The notes: generated by a model from the sequence alone, not told the origin. Counted from the stretch's first letter, positions 12,871 through 25,739 are shown. The stretch: DNA of 64,000 nt from Batkoa obscura (GCA_030770535.1 JASVEC010000014.1:558001-622000); one strand, 5' to 3'. Program-made: numbers and translations.

Positions 12871-14035
12871 ATGAGTTCGAAGAATTTTAAATTAGCTTTA
12901 ATTTAAATGCTTATAAGTGTTGATTCAGAGGATAGTTTGATTAAGGTAAAAGAGTTGATATCAAAAGTCAGTGGAAATGAAATGAAAATTCTAATTTCAT
13001 CTGCAAGGGTTCTGATATTATATCATTAGAAAAAGAAATATTTTATATATTTTTATGTTATTAAATTAAAGGTTATGAATTTATTAGTCAAAATAGGGTT
13101 ACTTGTAATTCTATTACTTTAAGGAAGTAACAAAGTTAGAATTCCTTTTGTATAATTGATTTCTAATTATTTTATTTTATTTTATTTTAGCAGGCAAGGT
13201 TTATATAATTGATGGTAATTAAAGTTAATAAATGAATTGAATTTAATAACATTGAAATTTAGGTAGTATTACTGAAAGAATTGAAGATAAATCATATAAT
13301 ATTTATATTATTTTTGACCCAAATGATAATATTATAAACTGTTTCAAAGTTTTGTTGTTTATCTCATATTATTGTTAAAGGAAACAATGTTGATAGGGAT
13401 AAAAAGATTGATTTATATGGAGGAAAAAGAATGAATATTAAACATTTCAAAGCAAATAACATTAATAACAATAGTTATTATTCCAACTTTTATTTTTTAA
13501 TATGATATGAAAGTGATGTACTTACTTCTGGAAACAAATTAATGTATATCAATACTAGTATTAAAATAAAATAAAATAAAGCTACTATTCATTAGATTTC
13601 AATTAATAATTAATAAAGAAGATAATAAAATTGGTATATATACTATGAACTTTGATTTCTAGAGTATGTTAAGATAGTATCAGAATAAAGTAACTAATTT
13701 TAAAGACCAACTCACTTTATTACTCAATGCCTTAGTATTAGGTTGTATTACTATGATTTACTCACTAGTCCTTGATTATTATAGTGCAAAAAAAGGTTAA
13801 CTTTTTTGTTAAAAGCTAATTTATCAATTAATTTATAACAAAAATAAATAATATACATTGAAACTAAATGAATTAGACCTATCTAGGAGGGTATGTATCA
13901 GTATATAATCCAATTCCAAATTATAAAAATTGAGGCATTTAATTATTGTTTATATTGATATTATATCACAAAAATCAGATAATGCTAGAAAGAATAATTC
14001 AATTATAAAGTTGGCTAAAGACACTTCAATGAGGT
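12871..14035 (+). pseudogene. Nitrilase-family pseudogene, introns retained
   Basis: A decayed full-length relative of the nitrilase at 22552-23934, on the opposite strand. Matching blocks appear in order. 12871 onward reads MSSKNFKLALI, a stop, then MLISVDSEDSLIKVKELI (intact copy: KNFKLALVQMLVSTEPKNN). Near 13195 comes GKVYIID, and after an intron GSITERIEDKSYN and IFDPNDNIIN. Then follow DRDKKIDLYGGKRMN, ESDVLTSGNKLMYINT, and IYYEL, a stop, FLEYVKIVSE, where the catalytic Cys of ICYEL is Tyr. Later blocks are GCITMIYSLVLDYYSAKK, VYNPIPNYKN, and near 14005 IIKLAKDT. Retained introns point to DNA duplication rather than retrocopying. Several in-frame stops, frame changes and the lost catalytic cysteine show it is dead. 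Confidence 0.85.
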
Positions 14036-14835
14036 AATTTATTTAGTATTTATTTTTTATAAAGAAACAATAGGTTATTTGACAATAATTAATAAAAAAC
14101 AAATTACATATTTTTTATTTTTTATAGTTACTGGTTTATGACTATAGTTGAAGTGAAGATTATAATAAAATAATTAAAAAGTTCATATAGTATAAATGTA
14201 GTGATTAATTATGATTTAAATTACTAATAGTAATAAAAACAGTTTTGTATTCAAATTGAAAATTAAACACTGATTAGAACATTACAATAGCAAATAAAAT
14301 AAACGATTATATCGACATTAGGTATTTTTAACATATAGGGCTGTATTTTTTTGTTTAAGAATTTTGCTAACAATCTTTCTACTCAAATAGCGCTTAAAAA
14401 ATGAAAAAGTAACAAAATCAAAAAACATCCACATATCATAACTATAACAGGAATTTTTTTCTATAAATGTAAGCAAAGTTTAAATAGTATAACAAAAATT
14501 CTTAATTTTATTTACTGATGTCAAAAAATTTTATCAGAAATTTTTCCAGCTTGTTGAAAATTTTTTCTTATTATAGCTATGATGTGTTAATACTATAACT
14601 AAAGCAGATATAAAAAATAAAGAGACAGTTAAAAAAGATTCAATTGAATTTTTATGAGTTTACAAAAGCTGAGATTAAAATTAGCTGTATATACAAGTAT
14701 ACCTTAAATAGAATAAATAAAGTACGAATACAACTTAACCACAGCCCTGTACTCAAAAATTTATTAATAAAAATTAATAAAGTTATTATTTCAATCAATA
14801 AAACAATATCTACTTATTACAAGTCATCATACAAC
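14036..14835. other. Intergenic DNA with one MITE
   Basis: Between the nitrilase relic and the 3' end of the WDR5 homologue. Contains a MITE at about 14333-14437; nothing else was recognised. Confidence 0.45.
14333..14437 (-). mobile_element. Fold-back MITE, copy 4 (inverted)
   Basis: Opposite orientation: starts TATAGGGCTGTATTTTTTTG, has the core CAAATAGCGCTTAAAAAATG and ends AAAAACATCCACATA. Confidence 0.85.
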
Positions 14836-16205
<1,370 letters not shown>

Positions 16206-16375
16206 GGTTTATTGAAAAAACTAAAAAAAAGGTTGAGCGTCATGGGTCAAATTTTTTTTTATTAGAAGGGTAAAGCTAAGGGTTTTTTATTGGTGAAAAA
16301 AATTTGTTTTTTTGAATGTTTTATTTTTATTTTTCCAAATTACAACCAATATTTGATTGTATCTAACAAATAGCT
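16206..16375. promoter_or_regulatory. Divergent promoter, WDR5-like / RWD-like
   Basis: Only 170 bp lie between the two start codons, so it must serve both genes. It holds T- and A-rich tracts but no motif that could be named. Confidence 0.4.
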
Positions 16376-17215
16376 ATGGGCCATTCAGAAGCAGAACGCA
16401 ATTTTCATCTTGCAATGAAAACTACCGATGAACAATACAAAATATTGCTAACCACTCAACGTGAAGAATATTCCCAATTAGTAAAAAAGCTGGATTCCGA
16501 ACAACAAAATTTCAATTTTGAAGACGATGCTGAGTTTCAACTTGGTTTACAACAACAAGCTGAATATTTTAAAAAAATAGCTGATGAAGATCAAGCTCAT
16601 TTTGAAAAAATTCTTAAAGAAGATGAAGAATATTATAGTAATATTGAACAACTTTATCAACAACTTGACCATGGGATGAATTTAAATGAAGAGGATAATG
16701 GGGAGGATGAAAGGGATGATAACGACAAAAGTGAGGAAGAAGATAGAAAAAACCAAAAAAGTGAGAACCATAACTTTGAAGAAAACAAGGAGCAAGAAAA
16801 ATCTGGAGTAAATAGGAATGAAGAAAAAGAAGACAACATCCACCTTCCAGATGAAGAAAAAGCCAAGAATTATTTTATCCAAAAATTAGAAATATCAAAA
16901 CTAAAAGGCCAATTTTCGTCCGAAGATATAACCCGACAATGTGATGGTTGGACTTTTAATCTATCGAATATGTATCAAGAATTATCTTCATGTATTGGAT
17001 TGATGTTATTAGTAAAGTTTCCAAAAACTTATCCAAGTAGAGAGTCACCTAAATTCACCTTTTTACATCAAGATGAAGAGGGTAGGGAGAGATATAATGC
17101 AAAAGCTTTAGATAACATTGCCGATTTTTTGGAACAATTGTTTGAGCCAGGTACAACTGTGTTACAAAGTGTATTGGATTGTTTGAGATTGAATTTAAGG
17201 TTGAAGAGAAACTAG
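16376..17215 (+). CDS. Coiled-coil protein with C-terminal RWD-like domain
   Basis: Intronless gene of 279 residues. Residues 1-105 are helical and Gln/Glu-rich (DDAEFQLGLQQQAEYFKKIA), followed by a strongly acidic, low-complexity linker at about 105-165 rich in Asp, Glu, Asn and Lys. The C-terminal part has GWTFNLSNMYQEL and KFPKTYPSRESPKFTFLH, which resembles the beta-strand plus YPxxxPxF turn of RWD domains, then a helix DNIADFLEQLF. RWD domains usually mediate protein contacts, as in Gcn2 and Rwdd proteins. No full-length family was recognised, so function is unknown. The domain suggestion is moderate. Confidence 0.72.
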   Translation: MGHSEAERNFHLAMKTTDEQYKILLTTQREEYSQLVKKLDSEQQNFNFEDDAEFQLGLQQQAEYFKKIADEDQAHFEKILKEDEEYYSNIEQLYQQLDHGMNLNEEDNGEDERDDNDKSEEEDRKNQKSENHNFEENKEQEKSGVNRNEEKEDNIHLPDEEKAKNYFIQKLEISKLKGQFSSEDITRQCDGWTFNLSNMYQELSSCIGLMLLVKFPKTYPSRESPKFTFLHQDEEGRERYNAKALDNIADFLEQLFEPGTTVLQSVLDCLRLNLRLKRN

Positions 17216-17870
17216 TTGAAGGGTGAAAGTTACGTTTGAAGTTAATGATGAAGTATATAAAAACCAGGAAGAATATGATGTAATTGCTGAGTGTAAAGAA
17301 ATTCATTGTATAGTCATCATTTAAGTGTTATTATTTTAAAATTTCAACTTTAAAATTTTAAAGTGATAAGTGTAGCTAAGTAAAATGTCTATTAGTGTTT
17401 TTTAAACAGTATAGTTTAAGGAACTTCTAACTGTAAATTTTAAATACCAAGCCATTAAAAATAAACATTATAATTACAATTTAAGTTAATAACATTTTAT
17501 TTGTGTAAATTTAGTATTTGATAAATAACATTAATACTATAAACTAATGGTTTACTATTAAATAAATAAAACTCAAAATTTTAAAAATAAAATCCAGTTT
17601 TGAAAATTAAAAGTTCAATAAAAACCGGTCTTAGTTCAAATAGGTAATTCAAAGCATGTAAATAATAAAATTTTAATTGAAACTTAATATTTAATACAAA
17701 ATGAACAAAAAACATATTGATTGTATATAAATATAGAAAATAATCGGATGAATAAAACTAACTGCAATATGGGGGTAGTAAGGTATATATATAAAATATA
17801 TAAAACATGAACTATAATATAATATAATTTTTTTTTTATCTAATTGATTTCTATCAAAATATTCTAATAA
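17216..17870. other. Intergenic, nothing recognised
   Basis: About 650 bp of AT-rich DNA upstream of the receptor gene. A T-rich run (about nine T) near 17829 and the TATATATAAAATATATAAAA stretch near 17786-17805 could contribute to its promoter. Confidence 0.4.
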
Positions 17871-18833
17871 ATGTTAAGTCAATCCATCAAACAATTGATA
17901 AACAACTTTCTCATTTTAAATAAAATAAGTTTAGTCCTCAGTATTTTATTAATCTTGATAATCTTAACAAGTATTTTGTTAAAATTGGAAGCTAGCAAGC
18001 GATTATCATTTCGACTATATATTATTATCGGCTTAGCTGATTTACTCAATCATATCTGTTTGTTATTTGATTATGGAAAATCGAGTAGTTTATGTCATCT
18101 TTTAAATAATGTTTCTTTTTTTTCCAATTTTTTATTCATATCTGTCAATTTAGTTTTAGCTTATAATTTACATTGTATCTTTTTATTAAACAAAAAAAAG
18201 TATCTTTTTACTGAAGTTCAATATTTAATCTTTATCTTTACTTTCTCCACTGTTTTAACCACTCCCTTAATTTTTCTATCGATTTTAAATACATCTACAT
18301 GTCCTATTTGGAACATTGTACCAAGTCCAAATGATCTTTTATTAATGTATGGATTATTTGGAATTTGGGTAATTATACCATGTATTTATTGTAGTATTAT
18401 TTTCATTTTAGTACTAGCTACTATATTACGAGTGAAGTTTTTCCCAACTCGTCGAAATTCAATTGATTCCTTAGCTTCTGTTGAAGCTTTGAAGGAATAC
18501 CAATCACCCCCAATGATGAATTCAATATTAAGGTTAATTCTTTATCCCATTGTACCAAGCTTAACTTTACTTCCTTATATTATATTATATACATTCAAAA
18601 ATGAGATACCATTAACATCAACACTTTCTATTGGTATTTCTTATTTCGCTTCCACTACTCCAGGTACAATCAATTTTTTATTCTTTCTTTTTGATCCCGC
18701 AATTTTATCTATTTATAAAGAATTAAGGCAATACAAATACCCTATTAGGATACCAAATGAAGAACAAAGTGTTAATTCCAATTTAACATTAATTGAATAT
18801 AATTCCAAACCAGAACTTTATTATTTATTATGA
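17871..18833 (+). CDS. Seven-transmembrane receptor-like protein (GPCR type)
   Basis: Intronless, 320 residues, with seven hydrophobic segments at roughly residues 14-37, 48-66, 75-97, 115-140, 158-185, 220-245 and 255-282, and a short cytoplasmic tail. The tail follows FLFDPAILSIYKELRQYKY, a helix-7/helix-8 arrangement like that of class A receptors. Cysteines in the first and second extracellular loops could form the usual disulphide. No DRY motif is obvious at the end of helix 3 (it reads LVLAYNLHCIF), and helix 7 lacks a clear NPxxY, so it is divergent. Expanded families of such receptors are known in some early-diverging fungi. Ligand and G protein are unknown; a non-receptor membrane protein is the alternative. 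Confidence 0.7.
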   Translation: MLSQSIKQLINNFLILNKISLVLSILLILIILTSILLKLEASKRLSFRLYIIIGLADLLNHICLLFDYGKSSSLCHLLNNVSFFSNFLFISVNLVLAYNLHCIFLLNKKKYLFTEVQYLIFIFTFSTVLTTPLIFLSILNTSTCPIWNIVPSPNDLLLMYGLFGIWVIIPCIYCSIIFILVLATILRVKFFPTRRNSIDSLASVEALKEYQSPPMMNSILRLILYPIVPSLTLLPYIILYTFKNEIPLTSTLSIGISYFASTTPGTINFLFFLFDPAILSIYKELRQYKYPIRIPNEEQSVNSNLTLIEYNSKPELYYLL

Positions 18834-18921
18834 TATAAATATAAAACAACCCCCTGTTATTTCAATAAAAATACGTATAAAACACAAACTATATATCTTT
18901 CCATTTTATTCGTTAAATGCA

Positions 18922-20333
18922 TCAATATTTTTTATAAACTTCAGGTCTAGCTTGTTTTAATATAGGTATATTTTGACGTATACTATTAATTTCTTCACTA
19001 TTAATTTCACCATAAACAATGGCTTCCTCATGCTCTGTTGTACTAATTACTTGGCCCCTTAATAAAATATTAATAAAAAAGCCTCCTCGTTTCTTAAAAT
19101 CATAGTTTACTTTGGATCAACAATGGTCGAATGGCCCCAAGCATTATAGCCAGCTTCTAAATCACGGGCTGGGGAGCAAGCAGCTACATAAAACTGATTT
19201 GTTAGCTTATTTTTATTATGATTGTTTTATAAATTATACTTGGTTATCAACCGCTCTATAAAAAACTCTCAATAAATAATACAATTTAATATAAAGAAGC
19301 TAAAGCGTACCTTGCTCTTTGAAGTAACTCCCAATGTAGTGGACCAGTAGTAAGGTTAAATGCACCTGGGTAAATCATAGCAATACAATCTTAAGAATTT
19401 TAGATATAGAATTTATATCAAACTCTAATACTGATTACCTTGATCTCTAGCAATATTGGCTAAATGTGGGAATCTAATATCGTAGCAAATACCAAGTCCA
19501 ATTCTACCGAACTCTAAGTTAATTAAAAGTAAGATAAAACCAGCTAATTCTCAAAAATGTTAAATATATTACTTGTTTCAAAATAAGTGGCTTTATCACC
19601 AGCCGAAAGTACTTCAGATTCCTTTACACTTGTACTTAATTTCTAAGTTTTAATTAGATCTTTATATTCTTACCTGGAACCTTATTTTCCCTGGTACATC
19701 AATATCAAATAAATGAACTTTTTGATGTTTGGCAATCAAACTTCCTATATTGTTTTAAATTAACTAGGATGTCCCTAAAATGTAACAGTCACTTACCCTC
19801 CGGGTCATAAACAGTGCAAGTATTATATAATTTATCATTAAAACGTTCAGGTATGGAGCCTTAGAAACAAAAGTAATTTAAACTATGATTTTGGAAAAAA
19901 CGTCCTTCTTTTATTACCTCCAACCAAATAAACTTTAGCCTCCTGAAATTAAACAATTTAATAAGATCTTAGTTATATATCATTATTTACCTTTGCCATC
20001 TCAGCTAGTGCATTGGAACTTTCGCCATTAGGAATGGTTTCTGCATACTCATTGAAATATTGGGTACCATAAGGGGAATTGAAACATTCCTATAAAATGT
20101 TGCATTTGTTAAGTAATTCACCATTGTCATTATCGCTGTTATTTTATTATTTTGTGTATCAACAGGTTTGATTTACTTACTGGTAGTACAATGACCTCTG
20201 CTTTATTTTTAGCTGCTTTTAAAACCAACTCTCTAGCTCTTGTTAAGTTAGTAGCTTTATTACTGCTTACTTTTAGCTGTATTAAGCCTATTTTAAAGCT
20301 TGGGAATGATAGGGATTTGATAATTGAAGACAT
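18922..20333 (-). CDS. Omega-amidase (Nit2/Nit3-type nitrilase superfamily)
   Basis: Carbon-nitrogen hydrolase of the omega-amidase branch, which converts alpha-ketoglutaramate or alpha-ketosuccinamate to the keto-acid and ammonia. About eight exons, starting [19 protein letters not shown]. The catalytic triad is visible: Glu in [10 protein letters not shown], Lys in [15 protein letters not shown] and Cys in [15 protein letters not shown] and [13 protein letters not shown] are diagnostic of Nit2/Nit3 rather than Nit1 or true nitrilases. The next blocks [20 protein letters not shown] and [10 protein letters not shown] also fit. The C-terminus is RPEVYKKY. It lies 125 bp downstream of the cyclophilin gene on the same strand. 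A divergent paralogue starts at 23934 and a dead copy lies at 12.9-14.0 kb. Confidence 0.93.
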
Positions 20334-20457
20334 TAAATTTTGAAAATTACAAATAAAAAAGTTACAATTTAATTTTTAATTTCAAAGACTAAAAATTTTG
20401 ATGATGCAACCAATTTATTATTACTAAAAATAGAAGTTTTTATTTTTGAAGTACAAT

Positions 20458-21004
20458 TTAAAGCTCACCACAATCAGCAACATGAATCTTAGACTTAGGT
20501 TTACCGGACTGAGTACCTTGTTCTTCAATCTTTTTAACTACCTCTATACCTTCAACAACCGAACCAAAAACAACATGTTTATCATCTAACCAATCAGTTT
20601 TAATAGTATAAAGAAAGAATTGAGAGCCATTAGTATTGGCTTCTGCATTAGCCATAGAAAGGGTGCCAGGTCCTATAAAGCATTAGATATGTTGTAGTGA
20701 ATTATAATTTAAATAGTAGCCTAATAGTGTGCTTTAGTGTGAAATTTTTATCCTCAAAATTCTCACCATAAACAAATTTACCACCAGTACCATTACCATT
20801 AGTAAAATCACCTCCTTGGCACATAAAGTTATGTATAACCCGCTGGAAAGTAAAATCTTTATAACCAAATCCCTTTTCTCCTGTGAATAAAGCGCGAAAG
20901 TTTTCAGATGTGTTTGGAACAACGTCTTTACGAAGTTCCATAACAATAGGTCCTGCTAAGGAACCACCAATGATAGTATCAAAGTAGACGTTTGAATTAC
21001 TCAT
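20458..21004 (-). CDS. Cyclophilin A-type peptidyl-prolyl isomerase
   Basis: Single-domain cytosolic cyclophilin of about 165 residues catalysing proline cis-trans isomerisation. Exon 1 ([18 protein letters not shown]) carries [29 protein letters not shown] (active-site Arg and Phe-Met-Gln) and [18 protein letters not shown]. Exon 2 carries [29 protein letters not shown] and ends IHVADCGEL. The conserved sequence across the junction is LKHT-GPGTLSM. The intron of about 50 bases ends in a normal TATAG acceptor at 20673, but no in-frame GT donor follows LKHT: the exon reads CACACTATTAGGCTAC. Either a non-canonical donor is used or the gene or assembly carries a change here. All active-site residues are intact, so function is otherwise likely. 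Confidence 0.92.
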
Positions 21005-22551
21005 TTTTATTTTATTATTATTTTGATAAATGATAGCTAAGTTAATAACTTGGTGTACCTGTTTTCATAATAGTGAATACAGCAGTCATTTTAAATGGTT
21101 ATAAAAGGATACAACTTTTAACTAAATGAGATACTTTTAATATTGTCATTTGGTTATCTTACTTTGACTATTAGTTCTATTTTATCATTATCTAAATTAA
21201 TGGAATTTATCTCATTAGCTAAATTTAGCTTACTAATTGAACTTCATGTATCTAATAAATAGTCGTTAATACTAATAAATTTTAGGTTTCCAATGCTACT
21301 AAACAGGGAGAAATGACTTGATGTTCATAATGACAATGCTAAATACAAGAATGTTACAAAATTAATTTACTACCATTTTTAGGTTGATTTTTATTAATTT
21401 ATAAAATTATATTATTTATAGTTACCTAGATGATTTGCAGAACCACCATTCTCATGGGAATAATTGCCTTTATTTTAATCATAAATGCAATCACAATCAA
21501 AGGATGATAGAGAACTATCAAGTATGGTCGTTGCTAGTAAATTAGGGGATATTCATTATATTAATCATACATCTTTATCTCATGTTACTTAATTACAACA
21601 CCAAATATAACAGTGTATAAATCATTTGAACCATTTAACTTATTTTATTCTCATCTTTCAGTAGTTTTATACTATAAACTTAAATACTTAAAAAAGAAGA
21701 ACTTACATCAAGTAGATTGGACATGTTAATCAGTCTTCATAATTTATTATTTAGCTTTTCTTTTAAATAAGTATAGCAAGTTTTATTATTTTAAAACCAT
21801 TAACAAAATTGATTTTAAAGTAATATTATACCATATAATCCTAACTCTTGATTGACTATCTCAATAAGACCATTTAATCTTGCTTATTAATATTTTGTAA
21901 CTAGGTACTATATATTAATAAAGTTATCCTTATGATCAGTATGATTTTCTATTCTAACCTTTCATAAACAAATCATAAATTTATTATTATTTTACTCATT
22001 CTACTCATTGTTTTATAGAAAAATCAGCATTGATTATTTTGTTTACATTTTTATATTATAATATTTTTAGTTAGTCGCTAACTTTTAGTTTAATTCTATT
22101 CTATTTTTATTCATCAACACGCTACTAAATAATCATCTTATTACATGTTATTGATCTACTTTTTCTTTAGATATTGTAGCAATATCAATTATTTTTTTAT
22201 TAAATTAAATAAAAAAATATACTGCATTGAATTAAAATTTATCAATTCAAAGTCAATAACTCTACCTGTATTATGTATGTTCTTGGAATATATATTTTTT
22301 TAAAAGAAGAAGTAACCAAGCCCTTACTATTGACTAAATCTCGAAATGGATCAAAATAGTCTAAATCACTTAGGTCCCTGTCTGGGGGCTTTGAACTTCA
22401 TACCATACTGAATTGATTTAATCTTAGTTTTTCCCCAAAACGAAGTCATTATTGTTCCCTCTGGGGCTAATATGTTTGAAAAAACAACAGCATTAATAAA
22501 TAAATAAAAAATAACTTATTTATACTTTATTTATAATAGAAACTCATCATG
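21005..22551. other. Intergenic, nothing recognised
   Basis: About 1.5 kb between the cyclophilin start and the 3' end of the second nitrilase. A short minus-strand open stretch near 21090 ([10 protein letters not shown]) followed by a GT could be an exon but connects to nothing convincing. Confidence 0.4.
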
Positions 22552-23934
22552 TTAAACATATTGCTTTAGTGGAGTATTTTTAGTCAATTTCAAAATTGGA
22601 TTAGCTTTACGAATATCATTCAACTTTTGCGGTACAATATCACTATAAACAATTGTTTCTTTATCATCTGAGGTAGAAATTACTTGACCACTAAAAGATA
22701 AAGGATTAAGTTAAATTACAATTAATTACTAAACAAAAAAAAATAAACTTACGCTGGATCCACAATAGTTGAATGACCCCAGCTTTTATAATTTGGATTT
22801 GGATTATAGGCTGGTGCGCATCCTGCTACGTATATCTAATTTATTTTGTTCAAAATTATATCCTTATATTCTCTTTTATTATAATTACTTGATTATCAAT
22901 AGCTCTATTATTAAAGATCAATAAATAAAACTTTAATTCCAAATTAATTAATAAATTACCTAGCTCTTAATAATAATTCCCAGTCTTTTTCGGCACTGTA
23001 GTAGTCAGGCACTGCTGGGTAGATCATAGCAATACAACCTAATATCAAGGTATTAAGATAATAAATTGAGCTGATCCTTAAAATTAGCTACCTTGTTCTG
23101 AAGCTATCTTTGCATATTCTGGAAATCGAAGTTCGTAACAAATAGCTATACCAAGTTTACCATATTCTTTTAAATTATTAACTAATGTTTAATATATAAT
23201 CAAATTAATATTAAAATACCAGTATCAATATGGGTTAATTTATTTCCAGGGGTGAAAACATCACTTTCCTATGATAAAAATAAATTTCAAGGATATTAGC
23301 AATATGTTTTTTACCTACTTCTAAATATTTGGTATTTACTCCTTTTTCTCCATATAAATATATTTTTTGATGTTTGTCAATAACATTTCCTTTAATAGCA
23401 TGAGATAAAGAAAAAATTCATTAAATCATTATTTTATATACCATTTGGACCAAAGATAACACAAGTATTATATAACTTATCTTCAATTTTTTCAATAATA
23501 CTACCTAAAGTTGAAGGGTCATTAGATCCAATTTATTATTTTCGATCATATTACCACCAATAATATAAACCTTTGCTTGCTAAAATAAACAATTGATCTA
23601 CTAAATCATTCATACAAAAAATATCCTTTTCCTTACCTTTGCCACCTCCTTAAAGAAGCTAGTTGAGTCACCAGTAGTTACATCTTCACTAATGGATTCA
23701 TAATCTTTAGTATCACAACAAGAAATGAAATACTCCTATATTTTGATAATGAAAGATAATCAACACAAATTTTTTAATTATGCATAATATCAGAAACCTT
23801 ACAGGTAAGACTACAACATTAGCTCCATTTTCACTTGCTTTCAAAATCAACTCTTTCGCTTTAGCCAAATTGTTTTTTGGTTCAGTGCTAACAAGCATTT
23901 GAACTAGAGCTAATTTAAAGTTTTTTGGATTCAT
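22552..23934 (-). CDS. Second nitrilase-superfamily amidase
   Basis: Paralogue of the omega-amidase gene with about eight exons, starting MNPKNFKLALVQMLVSTEP. The triad is complete: Glu in VVVLPEYFISCC, Lys in DKHQKIYLYGEKGV and Cys in GIAICYELRFPEYA. It lacks the omega-amidase marks NSPYGT and FDIDVPGKI: the Glu loop is EYFISCCDTKDYES and the Lys loop is YLYGEKGVNTKY. Substrate specificity has therefore probably moved. Later blocks are [39 protein letters not shown] and the ending LKQYV. It is the closest relative in the window of the pseudogene at 12871-14035. A C-N hydrolase is certain; the substrate is unknown. Confidence 0.9.
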
Positions 23935-24589
23935 TGTTTATACTGATAGAAAATTAGAAGATTTGGTTATATTTTTATAAAAATATAGAGCTTGATAGGA
24001 GTTTGATATGTGTTTATATAGTTTTTTCAATTTTTTCAGATACGCAGTTGTTTTAATATTATTAGGAATTCGCGTTTTTTATATTAAGATTTTTTATATC
24101 ATTGGTTGAAATTGGATATTGTATGTGAAATTTTGGTCACGCTTTTATATAATTGATCCTTATTTTGTTATCTTGTTAAATAATAAAAATTTAATTTAAC
24201 TTTTTTATCTTATTTTTATCCCTAATTCTTATTTCATGAAAAAATCAAAAATCAGTTTATTTTTAGATTGTTTTTATTTATGCCAGTATAAAATACAAAA
24301 TTAAATGTCTGAAAAAGGATAGGTAGTAAAAATTAAGAGAAGGATAGAAGCGCGAAAAATAATACTCTAGAAGTAGGTAGGTTATAAACATACGGTCTAA
24401 ATAGTGATGCAATGTATGAAGTAGTTTAGACTCTATCTTGTAAAACTTGACCCAAATGGTATATTAGGTTGCTGAAACAGTAGTGAAATGGAATCAGTTA
24501 TCAACTATCAGCGTTGTGTACTAATATAAATGTCTCAAAGGCCAAAAAATCGAATAAAAAATGTAATGAAGCTCATTACTAATATATTC
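23935..24589. other. Intergenic, nothing recognised
   Basis: Upstream region of the second nitrilase and downstream of the F-box relic; no gene or repeat was identified. Confidence 0.4.
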
Positions 24590-25240
24590 AGTACAATAAA
24601 TAGTTTTTTCTTCAACTTGTAGTGTCGAATTTGAAATAAAATTTGTATCAGAATCTATATTATTATCAATCTCAATACCTTTAAATTATTAACTTTCGCT
24701 TTGATCGTATCTAATTCATCAGTATTTGTACTATCATATACTTCTAATATAGTCGATATTAATTTATTCGAGTTGAAGTAATTAATGATATATGTAAAAT
24801 CTGTGTTTCATTCTATCAATTTAAAGACTTCAAATTGATTTAAATACTTTTTAAGTAACATCAATCTATCAGTACAGTTAGCCTTTTTAGTTTTAGTAAT
24901 TTGGTATTTGTTTCAATATTATTATGACTATATATATTACTATTATTATTATCTCCATTACGTTTACAATAACTCCAATGCAAGGGGCTAATATTCGGAT
25001 AATGATTCAAATACTTGATTGTACTTTTATCTATAGTAACATGTCTCATTAATCCATCGTTATGCTTCATAAGAAGCTCTTAGTAGTTGCAATATTTGTT
25101 ATAACCATATTAGTAGAAAATTGAATAATATTGAATTACATTATATACATTTCTAAAGAGATATTTATTTAAGAAACACAAATCAAATAATTCTTCTGGT
25201 TCTAATGATTGAAGCATCTCTTCTAATACAGTATCATCTA
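24590..25240 (-). pseudogene. F-box/LRR-like gene relic
   Basis: On the minus strand from about 25238 the frame reads DDTVLEEMLQSLEPEELFDL then CFLNKYLFRNVYN. This is an F-box-like pattern (leucines, EPEEL, LCxLNKxLFR) of the kind that binds Skp1. It is followed by a stop. A second open stretch (25070-24861, MKHNDGLMRHVTIDKSTI and SPLHWSYCKRNGD) and a third near 24700 (DELDTIKAKVNNLKVLRLI) look like leucine-rich-repeat-style sequence in shifted frames. No intact start or continuous spliced chain was found, so I call it a relic. A live gene with unrecognised introns is less likely. Confidence 0.4.
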
Positions 25241-25739
25241 GTTACTCAAATTTTATACCTATTGTCAAAGTTGATAGACTTTAGATTGCTTTAATTATGT
25301 TTAATTAACTTTTAACAACTTTTATTCACTTCTCAAGTTTAGTATTCTTATTGAAACTAATAAATTACTTTGAAAATACTTTGCGTTTCTCTAAATCTAA
25401 AGAAATAATTTAGTTATTACAATCCAAGTGCTATATTTTTAGCAATAATTTTTATAAACAATCACTTTAATAATCAATCTTTTAACCCTTAATTATTATG
25501 TTCTATCCACGTTTTATCTTAAATTTTATATTTAAATGATCAAGTAAAAATGTCAGATGTGAATTGAACTATCTGTATTTAATCAAGCCTGCCCAATCGA
25601 GAATTTTCGATAAAGGAAATCAATTCCCGGTTTTTAAAATCAACCAATAAAATTTGTCCCAAAATTCTACCAACACTTGATCATCAAAAAAGGGATTAAA
25701 ACTGATTGATTATCAATAAAACAGGAATAAAAAGAAAAG

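Noticed and set aside
16657-16882. Ser/Phe-rich minus-strand frames inside the RWD-like gene
   Set aside because: Antisense of its acidic Glu/Asp/Lys linker.
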